NCBI GenBank assembly: GCA_007922305.1
Contig: ML677329.1
Span: forward strand, 143,990 to 207,989
Direction of reading: 5' to 3'
DNA: 64,000 nt
Origin: Dermatemys mawii
Taxonomy: Eukaryota > Chordata > Testudines > Dermatemydidae
The translations under genes were made by a program, and so were the position numbers. The number at the start of each line of letters is the position of its first letter. Within the stretch, counting starts at the first letter, position 1. Below are positions 10,298-22,329 of this stretch, in pieces. Under the pieces are notes generated by a model, which worked only from the letters and a program-made list of their open reading frames with translations, was not told the DNA's origin and searched no databases.

Positions 10298-13009
10298 ACA
10301 CTGTTACACACATTGTGTATCTCAGTCACTTTAATTACAAGAAAAGGTCAGCTTTCACTAATTACACTGCTCTACAGCCAAAATGCTTCTGAAATAAATG
10401 TAGTCAAAAACTTTACTAATTCTGGATTACTGAGAACGAAAATGATGCTTAATATTTTTTGATTGGCTCTAGTTTTCAAGATATGCTATTGGGTCAGTAT
10501 ATACCACCCTTGATATGGGAATGGCGGAGAATAAGTGAGTTATAAAGGGAAGGGATCTCAATTTAAACCAGAAATGACTAAAATACATCTTTGACTGGAT
10601 CTATGAATAAATCTATGACTGGGTTTGGACAGTACTTGCTTTTTAGGCAAAACAATGAATAATGCAATCTGAAGCTGGTATTGCATCATACGTGATATGA
10701 ATTGCCTCATGTTATTCCTAGAAGTCATGGATGATGCAATCATAACGAAGCTTACATCACTCTGCTGAATAAATTGCCCTGTATCAGCTCTAGAAATCAT
10801 ACAGTGTCGTGCTCTCTTATTTGTCAGTGTTTGATTTTGCAAAGGCATACATTTCTGTTTAGCCAAAGTGAGCAGAGATGCCTCGTACTTCTGAACAGTG
10901 CAGATAACTTCTGCTATGTTTGAGGTAAAGTGACTTTTGCATCACAAAAGCGCAGTCTAACCACTATGGTTAAGAAAGCCTATCACCTTTATTTTGGCTG
11001 CAAAATTGGAGATCAGGACAAGAGGTGGGCCCCACACATATGCTGCAACACTTGTGTAACAAATCTTCGGCAGTGGTTGAACAGGAAAAGGAAATCTGCG
11101 CCTTTTGCAGTACCAGTGATTTGGAGAGAGCTAACAGATCATACCAGCAATTGTTACTTCTGCATGGTGCCTCCAGTTGGGAAAGGTGTGTCAATGAAGA
11201 AAAAGTGGACTGTGCATTATCCAAACATTCCATCAGCTATACGCCCAACACCCCACGGAGAAGGACTGCCGGTTCCTGATGCACCAGAATCATTCTCACT
11301 TGAGTCAGACGAGGAAGAGGAAGAGGATGAAACTTCTGATCCTGAACCATCAATGTCACAGGACCCACATTTTCTCCCATCCTCCTCCTCTGAACCACAC
11401 CTCATAACACAAGCTGAAGTGAATGACCTTGTCAGGGATTTGGAACTACCCAAGAGTAAGGCAGAGCTGTTGGGCTCCAGACTACAGCAGTGGAATCTCC
11501 TGGCAGGTGATGTTAGGGTTTCCATGTTCCGTGACCGTCAAAAGGATCTTGTCCCATTCTTCTTCATGGAAGGTGATCTTGTAGCCTGCAACAACATCGA
11601 TGGTGTGATGGCAGCCCTCAACATCATTCACGATCCATATGAGTGGAGACTCTTCATTGATTCATCGAAGACGAGCCTTAAGCCGTTTTGCTGCATAATG
11701 GCAATGTTTTGCCATCAATTCCAGTTGGTCATGCAGTCCATATGAAGGAAACCTATGACAACATGAAACAACTTTTGAGGTGCATAAACTATGACCAACA
11801 TCAGTGGCAGCTTTGTGGCGATTTGAAGGTTGTCGCTCTCTTGCTTGGTCTGCAGACTGGATACACAAAGTACTGCTGTTTTCTCTGTGAATGGGATAGT
11901 CATGCAAGAGATTCCCACTACATCAAGAAAGACTGGCCACTCCGACACTCATTGGAGCCTGGGAGGAAAAGTGTTCAGCATCCCCCACTTGTTGAATCAA
12001 GGAAGATTTTATTACCACCCTTACATATCAAGCTGGGTCTGATGAAGAACTTTGTCAAGGCCATTGACAAAACACAAGCAGCTTTCAAGTACCTCCGTGG
12101 AAAATTTCCAAGGTTAAGTGAAGTTAAGATAAAGGAAGGTTGTTGGTCCTCAGATTCGTGAACTTCTTCGAGATGATGCATTTGACCATGCACTGCGTGG
12201 CAAGGAAAAGACGGCATGGAAAGCCTTCCAGTCAGTGGCAATACATTTTCTCGGAAACAACAAGATAGACAACTACAGGTTGTTGGTGAAAAACCTCCTC
12301 AAGGCATACAAAAGCCTTGGTTGCAACATGTCACTAAAGATACATTTTTGCACTCTCATCTAGATTTTTTTCCACCGAACTGCGGAGCAGTGAGCGACAA
12401 GCACGGCGAGTGATTTCACCAGGACATTGCAACAATGGAGAAACACTATCAGGGCAAATGGAGCCCATCAATGCTTGCAGACTATTGCTGGACAGTGACA
12501 AGAGATGCTCCATTTAATGAATACAAGAGACAAGCCAAGAAGCGTCGAGTAGACACTGAATAGGACTAAACTATATACATAATTGTTTTTTGCCTTTTGT
12601 TTCATAATACATTTTATTTATATAACCCTTTTGCTGATTTCTAAAGTGTTACATAAACAGGACAGGTGAAATATTACCATGTAAAGCAACCATAAACACA
12701 TGAAAAGACCTAGGCTTACAATTTATGATTAAAACTCTATCTACACAATACACATAGACATAAAATGTAAAAACTTAAATATCTTAGAAACAGTAGCCAA
12801 TCAGTTGTTTTAGTTGTTATATTTGAATTCAGCACATCAAAATACATAATAAATATCACATTTTATCTCTGAAGTAGACGACTTCTAAAAAAATTGTAGA
12901 CTAGTGTTACTTTTACTGCTTTCCTTTAATAACTTTTTAAATTGGCCTTGTCTGGTGTTCATTTGGATACAGTCACATTATTCAGATGATGTTTTTAGCA
13001 GTAGTTTTG
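10298..13009 (+). mobile_element. DNA transposon of an unplaced family
   Basis: Boundaries come from comparison with a shorter relative at 15471-15637. Left-end sequence from 'actgtta' and 'ttgtgtatctcagtcac' through 'aaaaggtcagctttcacta' (10299-10361) and right-end sequence from 'cctttaataac' to 'tttttagcagtagttttg' (about 12923-13009) both recur there, with the middle missing. Between them is a single broken transposase-like reading region on the plus strand. Weak inverted termini may be [T/C]ACTG[T/C]TA. No convincing TSD was found, so exact ends are uncertain. The internal-deletion relationship is the main evidence that this is one mobile unit. Confidence 0.75.
10878..12563 (+). pseudogene. 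transposase-like protein, unplaced family, broken
   Basis: The main frame runs 10930-11680, moves by a 1-base loss near 11681 into the frame of 11688-12140, shifts again near 12140 and 12347, and crosses a TGA at 12411 (probably a former Arg codon) before ending at TAG 12561-12563. Intact length would be about 540-560 residues. The early part has Cys pairs (ICCNTC, CYFC) and 'HLYFGCKIGDQDKRWAPH'. An acidic linker (ESDEEEEEDE) follows, then 'SEPHLITQAEVNDLVRDL' and 'KAELLGSRLQQWNLL'. Later come 'RLFIDSSKTSLK', 'CGDLKVVALLLGLQTGYTK', 'CFLCEWDSHARD', a HSHLD motif and FHQDI. Asp in FIDSS, Asp in GDLKV and an acidic residue near FHQD could be a DDE/D-like triad; that is inference. I remember similar repeat-borne proteins in other animals but cannot name the superfamily. 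Confidence 0.75.
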
Positions 13010-14175
13010 TGGGGAGGTTTTTTCCCCTGACCATGTTACAACCCAAACTTAATAATTTCTTCTCAGAGCTGTGTTTGGTTTGACATGGAGTATCCACTCC
13101 CTGCAGCAGTGAGCTCCAGAAGGAGATGCATCTCAAGAACTCCAGGGAGTGTACCTGCTGTACTACCCAGCAGGATGGTGCAGCATTCTCTCCTATCTAC
13201 AGCAAGGGCTTTCACCTCTTGGGACACTTCCAGGAAATAGTCCCCGTCTTCCCTGGAGCATAGAGACTACTACTGAGAACTCCTTAGCATGCAACTTCTA
13301 TGGCAAGTGCCTAGTGCATTGTGGGACCTACCAGATGCAATTAATACATATAAAAATAATAATAATAGTACCAGCACTTTGTGCAGGGATTACAATGCTG
13401 GGGGGAACTCTTGTGCCAGCCTTCCCCACACTCAGAACTGTGCCCAAGCAAAGGCCAAGCACCACTCAACCCTACACTGTATGAATGGAAGTTACATTTC
13501 CCACACAGTAACCTGTTGATGATATTCCCAGCAACTGAATGGGAGGCCTGTGTTCTTGAACTGGAGCATTAAGCCTTTCGATAAAGCAGTGACCTACAGA
13601 GTAGGAACAGAATGTATTTCCAGTCTTTGCTTACACTCTTGCTTATTTTGAGAAGGCTGTAGTCATTGGAGTGCCATCAATTCTAGTAAAACAGTGAAAG
13701 CTCTGATGGAAAAGCCAGCTCATAAAGCTCCTTTCATCAGTATTTCAAAGCTAATGAGTATGAATCACATCAAGATTGCAGAAGCTCTATGCTTTCCAGT
13801 GCTTTTGTTTTCCAATGTTTAACATGTTCCATTTTAATATATACATATGTATCAACATGGGACCGGATCCTCTTGGTGTAAATTGGCAGAGTCCCCATTG
13901 CAATGATTTACATCAGCTGAGGATCTAGTCCTTTATGTTTGGTTAATTAGTTAGATAGTTGCCCAGACCAAAAAAAAAAAAAAAATACATGAACAGATCT
14001 GCAGATGGATGTATATTATAATTACACATATCTACACAGAGAGAGCATGCTTGATTTCCTGTTATTGACATTACTTTTACATGAATGTAACTCCTTTGAC
14101 TCTCATCAGTATAAGTAACAGGACAATCAATTAAATCTTAAAATCGTTTCCATGATAAATAACTATAATACTATA
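13010..14175. other. no gene; hairpin repeat and poly-A run
   Basis: A palindromic repeat lies at 13865-13932: 'ggatcctcttggtgtaaat' against 'atttacatcagctgaggatc'. An A17-type run is near 13971-13985 and a short (AAT)n near 13352-13366. No supported gene. Confidence 0.5.
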
Positions 14176-15293
14176 CTATAAACCAGGCATGGCCAAACCA
14201 TGGCTTGCAGAGCTTGAGGCTTCACTCTGTGGGGGAGGGAAGAGCCAGCCTTTGCAGCTCCAGTTCCATGGTGTGGCAGGGAAACTTGGGGCTTCATCCC
14301 ACAGCAGGATGAGATGGCACTTGTGGCTTCACCCCCAGTGGGGGGGTTACGGCTCAGGGCTTCATCCCCGCCAGGGGACAAGTCGAAGCTTGGAGTTTCA
14401 GGCCTGGGGGGGGTGAGCTGGTGCTCTTGGCTTCAACCTGGCAGGCTAGGTTCAGCCCCACTGGCGGTAGAAAGCTGACGCAACCCAGGGCTCAGGGCTT
14501 CAGCCCTGCAGGCTGAGGGGCACTACTGCTGGGGGCTTCAGCCCCACAGGAGGTTGTAAGCTGGGGCCTAGGCTCCAGCTTCAGCAGCACATACTTATTA
14601 TAACAGGAAATTGTCACATTGTAGTGCTATGCAGACCTCGTGTGCTGTGATCTCCTTGCATGCTGCACACTACGGGCTGTGTTTACTGTTCATAAGTCAC
14701 AGCTGAATAGTTTTAGATTTAAGTTTTAACCCTACATTAATTTTGTGGATGACAATGACATCTTCAAACTGTAAAAGCACAGGTATGAAGAAGAAAACCA
14801 AAAGTTTTCAGCCAAAATGGAAGAAAGATTTTGCATTCACTAGGAAAGATGGCAAACCCCAGTGCCTACAATGCACCACTCTCTGCACTACAAAGTGAGC
14901 AACTTGAAACATCACTACGAAATGAATCACAACAACTTTTCCTCTAAATATTTTCCTGGATCAGAATTAAGGACAAACAAGCTAACTACATTAAAATTAC
15001 ACCTCAACAGTCAATAGACACCACTTTTGGCATTCAGTAAGGAACCTGACACGATGACTGAAGCTAGTTTCGTTGTGGCATAGAATATCGCTCATGCAAC
15101 ACGTCCATATTCTGATGGAGAATTTGTTAAGAAGAATATTTCAGAAGTGGTTGCAATTTTAGATCCAACTAACAAAATTTAAATAACTAAAATAGCAAAT
15201 TCAATTTCGCACCACACTGCGAGAAGGGAGATCTCGCAGATCAGTGTTGATGTTGCAAACAATATGCAAAACGATCTAAAGAATTCTCTACCA

Positions 15294-15695
15294 CAGTGGT
15301 CTTCAAACTGGGGTGCGCGAACCCACCCCAGGGGGTGCATGAGACCCCGGTGCCGCTGCCGAGCCTGCCCGGGAGACCGTCGAATTCCCGGGCGGGCTAT
15401 TTTGGTCCCGCCAAAATGCCGCCACGGAAAGCGGAAGCTTCCGCTTTCTGCGGCGGCATTTTGGCGGGCATACTGTTATACAAATTGTGTATCTCAGTCA
15501 CTTTAATTAGAAGAAAAGGTCAGCTTTCACTAAATTACTTTTACTACTTTCCTTTAATAACTTTTTAAATTGGCCTTGTCTGGTGTTCATTTGGATACAG
15601 TCACGTTATTCAGAGGAGGTTTTTAGCAGTAGTTTTGCTGCCAGACTTTTCCCTCCGTGAAAAGGGACTGCGGGGGGAAAGTTTGAAGACCCCTG
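15294..15695. mobile_element. hAT MITE (CAGTGGTCTTCAAAC family), copy 2
   Basis: TIRs CAGTGGTCTTCAAACT and GTTTGAAGACCCCTG, with 8-bp duplications CTCTACCA (15286-15293) and CTCTAGCA (15696-15703), one mismatch. Same family as 6993-7247, including the 'ccgcttt' hairpin. It lies inside the hAT transposase pseudogene and is itself interrupted at about 15471-15637. Confidence 0.92.
15471..15637 (+). mobile_element. internally deleted derivative of the 10.3-kb transposon
   Basis: About 60 bp matching 10299-10361 is joined directly to about 100 bp matching 12907-13009; the roughly 2.5-kb transposase-bearing middle is missing. It interrupts the MITE between 'ggcgggca' and 'ctgccagac'. Likely TA-flanked ends: CTGTTATA at the left and TAGCAG at the right. 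A small MITE-like derivative, presumably moved by the full-length element's protein. Confidence 0.82.
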
Positions 15696-17096
15696 CTCTA
15701 GCAGTCAGCTGACGAATCCACAGATATTCAAGATAAACCACAACTAGCAGCATTTGTTCACTATGTTTCTACGTATGTAACTGGGAAAGAAGAAAGTTGG
15801 ATTTAATAGCGCTAAGAGAAACAACTCATGGTGTTGTCATAAAGAACACACTTGACACAGCATGAGCAAATGCCTATGTACCATGTTGCAATGGATGGAG
15901 CACCTGCAATGGTGCGGGGGAAAGTAGGCTTTATCAGACTTTGAAAATCAATCCCAAATTTCCAGAGTTTCTCCCTGTTCATTGCATCATCCATCGTGAA
16001 CATCTCACAGGCAGAAACTTCAGGTATGAAAATGTTACGAAAACTGTCTTGGAAATTGTCAATTTTATCCTCTCGAATGGGAAGACTTATTGACAGTTCA
16101 AAGTTTCATTGAAGAGCTGAATCTTGGAGACAAACCTATTGACATCTCTTTCTACTGTATTGTGAGGTGACTATCAACCACTGATGTTTTAAATAGGTTT
16201 GTGGAACTGTTGGAGCTTATCTATGCTTTCCTTGAAGAAACAGAAAAGTCCTATCCATGACTGAAAGATGAGCAATGAATGCAAGATCTGATGTTTTTCA
16301 CTGATACTATACAGCATCTGCAAACTCTCAACTTGGCACTCCAAGGGAAGGATAAGATTTTTTTCTGATCTTACTCAGTCTTCAGCTTCCAGAACCAGTT
16401 AAAGCTTCCCATCTCAAGAGTAGAGTAAACACCTTCCCTGACATCAAAGTAGAAGACAAACTTGAGGAATACAGGAGGTAAATTACAAGAACTGCTTGAT
16501 GACTTTCAGACTAGGTTTGAAGATGTGCAGAAGCTGAGATTCTGCTTCACCTTTCTTGTAAACCCATTCATGGTTGATGTGATCAATGGCAGTTCGATTC
16601 CCAGAACTGTGGTTACAGAAACAGCTACTACAGAAATTAGAGCTCCACAAAGACCAGGCTTTAAAGATGTTGCATAAATAATCTACAATCAAGCTCTGGA
16701 AGCAAGTGCCAGGAATGAAGTATTCTCAACTCAAAAGGACTAGTGTGCAACTCATTTCAATTTTTGGCCCAATATACTGCTGTGAATTGCCCTACTCCAT
16801 GATGAAGTTTATAAAAATCAAAGCATCATGCAGTCCTTACAAATCAACCTCTGACCAAGCTCCTCCATACCGCCTTGACAACATATCAACCAGACTTCCA
16901 CAGACTTACAACCAGGATGGAGACTCACAAGGCCTCTAGCACTAGCAGTAATTAGCCATGGTACATTAAGTAGGATGTTAATATTTTTTAAAAAATGCAT
17001 GTGTAAAGGTTTTTTGTGTCTTGTGCCTCTCAAACTTCTGAAAATTATTGTATGTGGCTCAGAGGGTCAGTAAGTCTGTCCACCCCTGATATAAAC

Positions 17097-19110
17097 TCAT
17101 GATACTTTAATCCATATTCTGGCATCTGTTCTTCTTTTGATAGAGACTAATAGTAGTTGCAGCATATAACTATAGTAAGGGAATAACAGACCCTTTTGAA
17201 TACTTTAACCATATGAGAGCAATTTTTTAAATGTAACAGTGAAACACCAAAGACCAGAATCATTTCTGTAGAAAACAATATGAACTAACTACATTTTTCT
17301 AGCCTTCTCTTACACTTAACATATTTTAGAACTATTTGAGACAGTAATGTGCAGTGATATGGTCTAACTATATTTTGAACATTGTTCTGCCACATCTTTC
17401 AGGTTATCACAGTGAAAAGACTATTTAACACAAAAAACCCACAATTTTACATGATTCAGTAGATTCAGAGCAATACACAAGTTCATACAGGCAGTTTATT
17501 CAGATCCAATAATTACAGCACTGTATATAAGAATATGTCATGCAAGGCTATTTATACTATTCATTGCTCAAAGGAGTAAATAAAAGCTACAGTTATACTT
17601 TGATCAACTTACCATGTGGTAGAAACCTGTATGCTGTTTAACCTACAAACCACAATTACGGCAATTTATTCAGCTGTTTCCTCCGGAGCCTAAATTGTAA
17701 ACACAGACCCTCTCTCTAGAAAGCACTTCATACAGAGAATGAATGTTTAAATGTTTGTATATGCTCACTTGTGCACATCAACTAAACTGGAGAGCAAATG
17801 TAACTTGGACACAGATTACTTACCTGTATGTAAGCATGGTGGCTAGCCAGTTGGATGCAGCAATACAAAAGGTGAGAGAATTCAAGCAGGCATCCATTAT
17901 GATTTAAATCAGCCTGCCCAAATTACTTTATCTTTGTTCTAAAGGACTGTTTTCGCATTTCCGGAAGTTTATGAGGCGGCATCTTTTATTTTCTGGACAA
18001 TGTTCAAGCAACTGGCTTAAAATATGTGCAAGTCAGCAATGCCGTATCCTTAAATAAATACACACACAGAGCCACATTTTCACACTCTACTTGAATGTGC
18101 AAGGGGGAAAATGGACATGTGAATGAGTACTTGCATTTCTAACGCTAAGATTTGTGACAACGTGGTCTGTGTCAACGAATTTAAATGTTGTCTATGCATT
18201 TCAGGAGCTGGTATATGCCTGAAAAATTGGGCTATCTTGTGGAGGTCATTTCTAGCAGCATTCTGATGTTTGTGGACAGTGACTGAGTGCCCTATGGGCT
18301 ATGACATGCATTCATGCAGTAAATAGTGGGATGTTTCAATTGCACTTGAAATAAACACAATACAGATCAGAAGCAGTCACAATGACTTCAAACTTAGATC
18401 TAAACAACCTCTGTTCACTAAGACCAGAAACTTGTTTAGTTTGCAAAGACTGCAAAATATCTAATCGCAAGCAGTTTAACCTGAAGGTAAGAGCTCTCAG
18501 TCAACTCCTCCTTGTCCCAACCTTCCCTCTGTTCCTCTCATCCTGTAAGGTCTGGGGTTCCTTATTTTTACCTTAAACCTTGTTTGCTATACATGTCATA
18601 TGTCTGTTCATACACTGGCAAGTTTACATATAGCCAAAAACTTCACCTTATGGTCAGCACACCCTCCCCAAGTAGCGATGGGGAAGGGAGGTTATAGAGC
18701 TGCACAAAACTTGGCAGCTTGATGCGGGTACTGGAGAGTATGTAGAGGTTGCTGGGGTGAGACTGGGGCCTATGCATGTGAGTAACTGGATGATGAGTTG
18801 GGGCTGTCTGGGGAGCAAAATGGGGATATCTAGGTTGGTGGATTATCTAAGGCTAAGTCTATACTTATGGTGGCATGTAGAATACAGGCACTGGCCACAT
18901 TGCTACATGCTGCAGTAAAAGACACGCTGCATCCACATGTCACTGTGGTGTGTGGCTACACATGATAGTGAAAAATTACAGCAATAGGGAAGCAGTAAGG
19001 AAAATCATGTCTCATTCGCTAGTCTATTTTTCTTATACCCATGCTAGCTGGGCATGCAATGTCTGTTCTTTGCATATCACTGTAAATGTTGATTTAGTCC
19101 GAGGGGAAGG
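17097..19110. other. no gene seen
   Basis: No repeat recognised with confidence. 18840-18960 ('aaggctaagtctatactta...') has the feel of an old interspersed repeat but could not be assigned. Short frames have no known motifs. Confidence 0.45.
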
Positions 19111-19350
19111 TAGGGTGGCCAGGTGCTCCATTTTGACCAGAAAGTCCAGTCAAAAAGGGGATTTTTAAAATTGACAGATCTAATGACCGGACACCCTAAG
19201 TCCAGTCACTGCAGGCAAGGGAGGCAGGGAGGCATTGGATCAACAGCAGTGCCAGCCCCTACTCAGACGGGGCCACCTCTTACCTATATCGGATGGTTGC
19301 AGCTCCCAACCCTACCTCTGCAGGCAAGTCCCTCCTGACCCAGGATGAAG
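19111..19350. repeat. probable hAT MITE fragment (TAGGGTGGCCAGG end)
   Basis: Begins TAGGGTGGCCAGGTG, with inverted word 'gaccggacaccctaag' near 19185-19200 and repeated 'gtccagtca' words. Resembles a reptile non-autonomous hAT family; the right end and TSD could not be fixed. Confidence 0.5.
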
Positions 19351-20165
19351 GGAAAGGGAAGAGGCAGGGATGTGGCCAGTTCCGACATTCCTGCTGGAGT
19401 GTTCAGTCTGTAAACATTACAAAGCTGGCAAATTTAGGGAGTGGCTGTGTAAACTTTAGGTCAGAATTAGACCCCTTCACCTTCTTACCTGCTATATCCT
19501 CCTTCACTCATAGTCAGCAGCAGAAGCAGTAAAAAGGAAGGTGGAGAGGCCACCTGGTTGTCTGCAAAGCATGAGCTATGTCCCTTGACATCAGGGAGGA
19601 TCACCCTCAAGCCTATGTCTGCAACCCAGCTGAATGAATGTCTGCAGGAATGTGTGATAGGGCTGCAAGATGTGTTAACAAGATGCAACTTCTATGCATA
19701 GCATGTGCAGGCCTGGCCTTCTAAGGGAAGCAGGAGGCAGATGGATGAACAGTTTTGTCAGCTTCCCAACTTCATGACTCTCTACCGATGTTGCCCAAAC
19801 ATTTATGATCATGAGTAAAGGACTGTGAATACATCAAACCATGAACCCAAGATTTAGTTCAAATAGACTTGGAGTCTATTGCTTTTTCACATAGCTTTCT
19901 TCAATACCCTTCATTCTCTGAATCTGAATGGTCATGCAGAATCTGATTTTATCCTCATTACCCTCCATTTACAGTATTTCCTCTCTGAAATATAGTATTT
20001 ATGCAAGCCCTGATAACTTCCATATTAAAGAGATTCAATCCTCTCAAACTACTAACATTTTTATATGAAACAGTTAAAATGTACAATAAACAAACAGAAC
20101 TTATTATTGATGGATGTTGCATGTTAGGTAAGCTTCATTCTTATATAAGGGACAATTAACATTTC
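19351..20165. other. no gene seen
   Basis: Unassigned sequence between a MITE fragment and the CR1 copy. No credible coding frame. Confidence 0.45.
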
Positions 20166-22262
20166 AGTACATAAGAACATAAGAAGGGCCGTACTGGGTC
20201 AGACCAAAGGTCCATCCAGCCCAGTATCCTGTCTACCGACAGTGGCCAATGCCAGGTGCCCCGGAGTGAGTGAACCTAACAGGTAAAGATCAAGTGATCT
20301 CTCTCCCGCCATCCATCACCCCCCCTCTGACAAACAGAGGCTAGGGACACCATTCCTTACCCAGCCTGGCTAATAGCCATTAACGGACTTAACCTCCATG
20401 AATTTATCCAGTTCTCTTTTAAACCCTGTTATAGTCCTAGCCTTCACAGCCTCCTCAGGCAAGGAGTTCCACAGGTTGACTGTGCGCTGTGTGAAGAAGA
20501 ACTTCCTTTTATTTGTTTTAAACCTGCTGCCCACTAATGTCAATGGGTGGCCCCTAGTTCTGCTATTATGGGAACAAGTAAATAAGTTTTCCTTATTCAC
20601 TTTCTCCACGCCACTCATAATTTTATATACCTCTATCATATCCTGCCTTAGTCTCCTCCTTTCCAAGCTCAAAAGTCCTAGCCTCTTTAATCTCTCCTCA
20701 TATGGGACCCTTTCCAATCCCCTAATCATTTTAGTTGCCCTTCTTTTCTAATGCCAGTATATCCTTTTTTGAGATGAGGAGACCACATTTGTACACAGTA
20801 TTCAAGATGTGGGCGCATCATGGATTTGTATAAGGGCAATAAGATATTCTCCGTCTTATTTTCTATCCCTTTGTTAATGATTCCTAACATCCTGTTAGCT
20901 TTTTTGACCGCCTCTGCACACTGCATGGACATCTTCAGAGAACTATCCATGATGACACCAAGATCTTTTTCCTGAATAGTTGTAGCTAAATTAGCCCCCA
21001 TCATATTGTACGTATAGTTGGGGTTATTTTTTCCAAAGTGCATTACTTTACATTTATCCACATTAAATTTCATTTGCTATTTTGTTGCCCAATCACTTAG
21101 TTTTGTGAGATCCTTTTGAAGTTCTTCACAGTCTGCTTGGGTCTTAACTATTTTGAGCAGTTTAGTATCATCTGAAAACTTTGCCACCTCACTGTTTACC
21201 CCTTCCTCCAAATCATTGATGAATAAGTTGAATAGGATTGGTCCTAGGACTGACCCTTGGGGAACACCACTAGTTATCCCTCTCCATTCTGAAAATTTAC
21301 CATTTATTCCTATCCTTTGTTCCCTGTCTTTTAACCAGTTCTCAATCCATGAAAGGATCTTCCCTCTTATCCCATGGCAACTTAATTTACATAAGAGCCT
21401 TTGGTGACGGACCTTGTCAAAGGCTTTCTGGAAATCTAAGTAGACTGTGTCCACTGGATCCCCCTTGTCCACATGTTTGTTGACCCCTTCAAAGAACTCT
21501 AATAGATTAGAAAGACATGATTTCCCTTTACAGAAATCATGCTGACTTTTGCCCAACAATTTATGTTCTTCTATGTGCCTGACAATTTTATTCTTTACTA
21601 TTGTTTCAACTAATTTGCCTGGTACGGACGTTAGACTTACCGGTCTGTAGCTGCCAGGATCACCTCTAGAGCTCTTTTTAAATATAGGCGTTACGTTAGC
21701 TATCTTCCAGTCACTGGGTACAGAAGCCAATTTAAAGGACAGGTTATAAACCCTAGTTAATAGTTCCACAATTTCACATTTGAGTTCTTTCAGAACTCCT
21801 GGGTGAATGCCATCTGGTCCCGGTGACTTGTTACAGTTAAGTTTATCAATTAGTTCCAAGACCTCCTCTAGTGACACTTCAATCTGTGACAATTCCTCAG
21901 ATTTGCCACCTACAAAAGACGGCTCAGGTTTGGGAATCTCCCTAATGTCCTCAGCCATGAAGACCGAAGCAAAGAATTCATTTAGTTTCTCCACAATGAC
22001 TATCATCTTTAAGTGCTCCTTTTGTATCTCTATCATCCAGGGGCCCCACTTGTTGTTTAGCAGGCTTCCTGCTTCTGACGTATTTAAAAAACTTATTATT
22101 ACCTTTTGAGTTTCTGGCTAGCTGTTCTTCAAATTCCATTTTAGCTTTTCTTATTACATTTTTACACTTAATTTGGCAGTGTTTATGCTCCTCTCTAGTT
22201 ACCTCATTAGGATTTGACTTCCACTTTTAAAAAGATGCCTTTTTATCCCACACTGCTTCTTT
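20166..22262 (-). mobile_element. CR1 LINE, 5'-truncated
   Basis: A minus-strand CR1 non-LTR retrotransposon. The 3' end at 20166 starts the familiar 'acataagaacataagaa' tail complement, followed by the 3' UTR (to about 20370) and the reverse transcriptase region. The 5' part, with ORF1 and the endonuclease domain, is absent, as usual for CR1 copies. A 34-bp imperfect duplication lies just beyond the truncated end (22264-22323). Confidence 0.93.
20370..22036 (-). pseudogene. CR1 ORF2 reverse transcriptase, broken
   Basis: Frames 21077-22036 and 20726-21073 are the same frame, separated only by TAG at 21074-21076, where CR1 proteins usually have Trp (DWATK-W). A frameshift near 20730-20750 leads into 20370-20729, the C-terminal region. 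Motifs: 'NKSPGPDGIHPGVLK' early, 'WKIANVTPIFKK' and 'SYRPVSLTSVPGKL', motif A 'YLDFQKAFDKVRH', 'SGVPQGSVLGPILF' (motif B), catalytic FSDDTKL (usually FADD) and 'FNVDKCKVMHFGK'. The thumb/C-terminal part reads 'MIRGLERVPYEERLKRLGL'. The protein would copy LINE RNA at a nicked target. RT core residues remain, but the frame is not intact and the endonuclease is missing. Confidence 0.92.
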
Positions 22263-22263
22263 T

Positions 22264-22323
22264 AAGTGATGATTTTCCTTTAATTCTTACCACCAGTAAG
22301 TGGTGATTTTCCTTTAATTCTTA
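22264..22323. repeat. 34-bp imperfect tandem duplication
   Basis: 'aagtgatgattttccttta' from 22264 and 'aagtggtgattttccttta' from 22298, period 34, adjoining the truncated 5' edge of the CR1 copy. Confidence 0.75.
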
Positions 22324-22329
22324 GTACTG

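Larger units (their letters stand above)
14755..16939 (+). pseudogene. hAT transposase (GTF2IRD2/Charlie-like), decayed
   Basis: Conceptual translation in changing frames gives a BED-like start, 'QPKWKKDFAFTRKDGKPQC' (about 14801-14860), then 'LKHHYEMNHNNFSSK'. After the nested MITE come 'DIQDKPQLAAFVHYVST' (about 15723-15770), 'PEFLPVHCIIHREHL' (near 15960-16005) and 'KTVLEIVNFI' around 16035-16065. The C-terminal part has 'LRFCFTFLVNPFMVDVI' (open frame 16462-16677) and 'LKRTSVQLISIFGPIYCCE' (16725-16785), the hAT dimerisation region. The order matches Charlie-like hAT transposases and the host proteins derived from them. Many stops and frameshifts: a fossil. Confidence 0.85.
14184..17088 (+). 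mobile_element. hAT transposon, Charlie/Buster type
   Basis: Ends CAGGCATGGCCAAACC and TCTGTCCACCCCTG are inverted repeats. They are flanked by 8-bp duplications CTATAAAC (14176-14183) and ATATAAAC (17089-17096), one mismatch. A degenerate transposase occupies 14755-16939. The 5' non-coding part (14200-14570) is GC-rich with repeated 'gggcttcagcccc' words. A MITE (15294-15695) is nested within. Confidence 0.92.

Noticed and set aside
10970..11525. minus-strand frames under the 10.3-kb transposase
   Set aside because: Shadows of the plus-strand protein; the Ser-rich one is the complement of the acidic linker.
21807..22109. plus-strand frames opposite the CR1 RT
   Set aside because: Antisense shadows of the minus-strand CR1 coding region.
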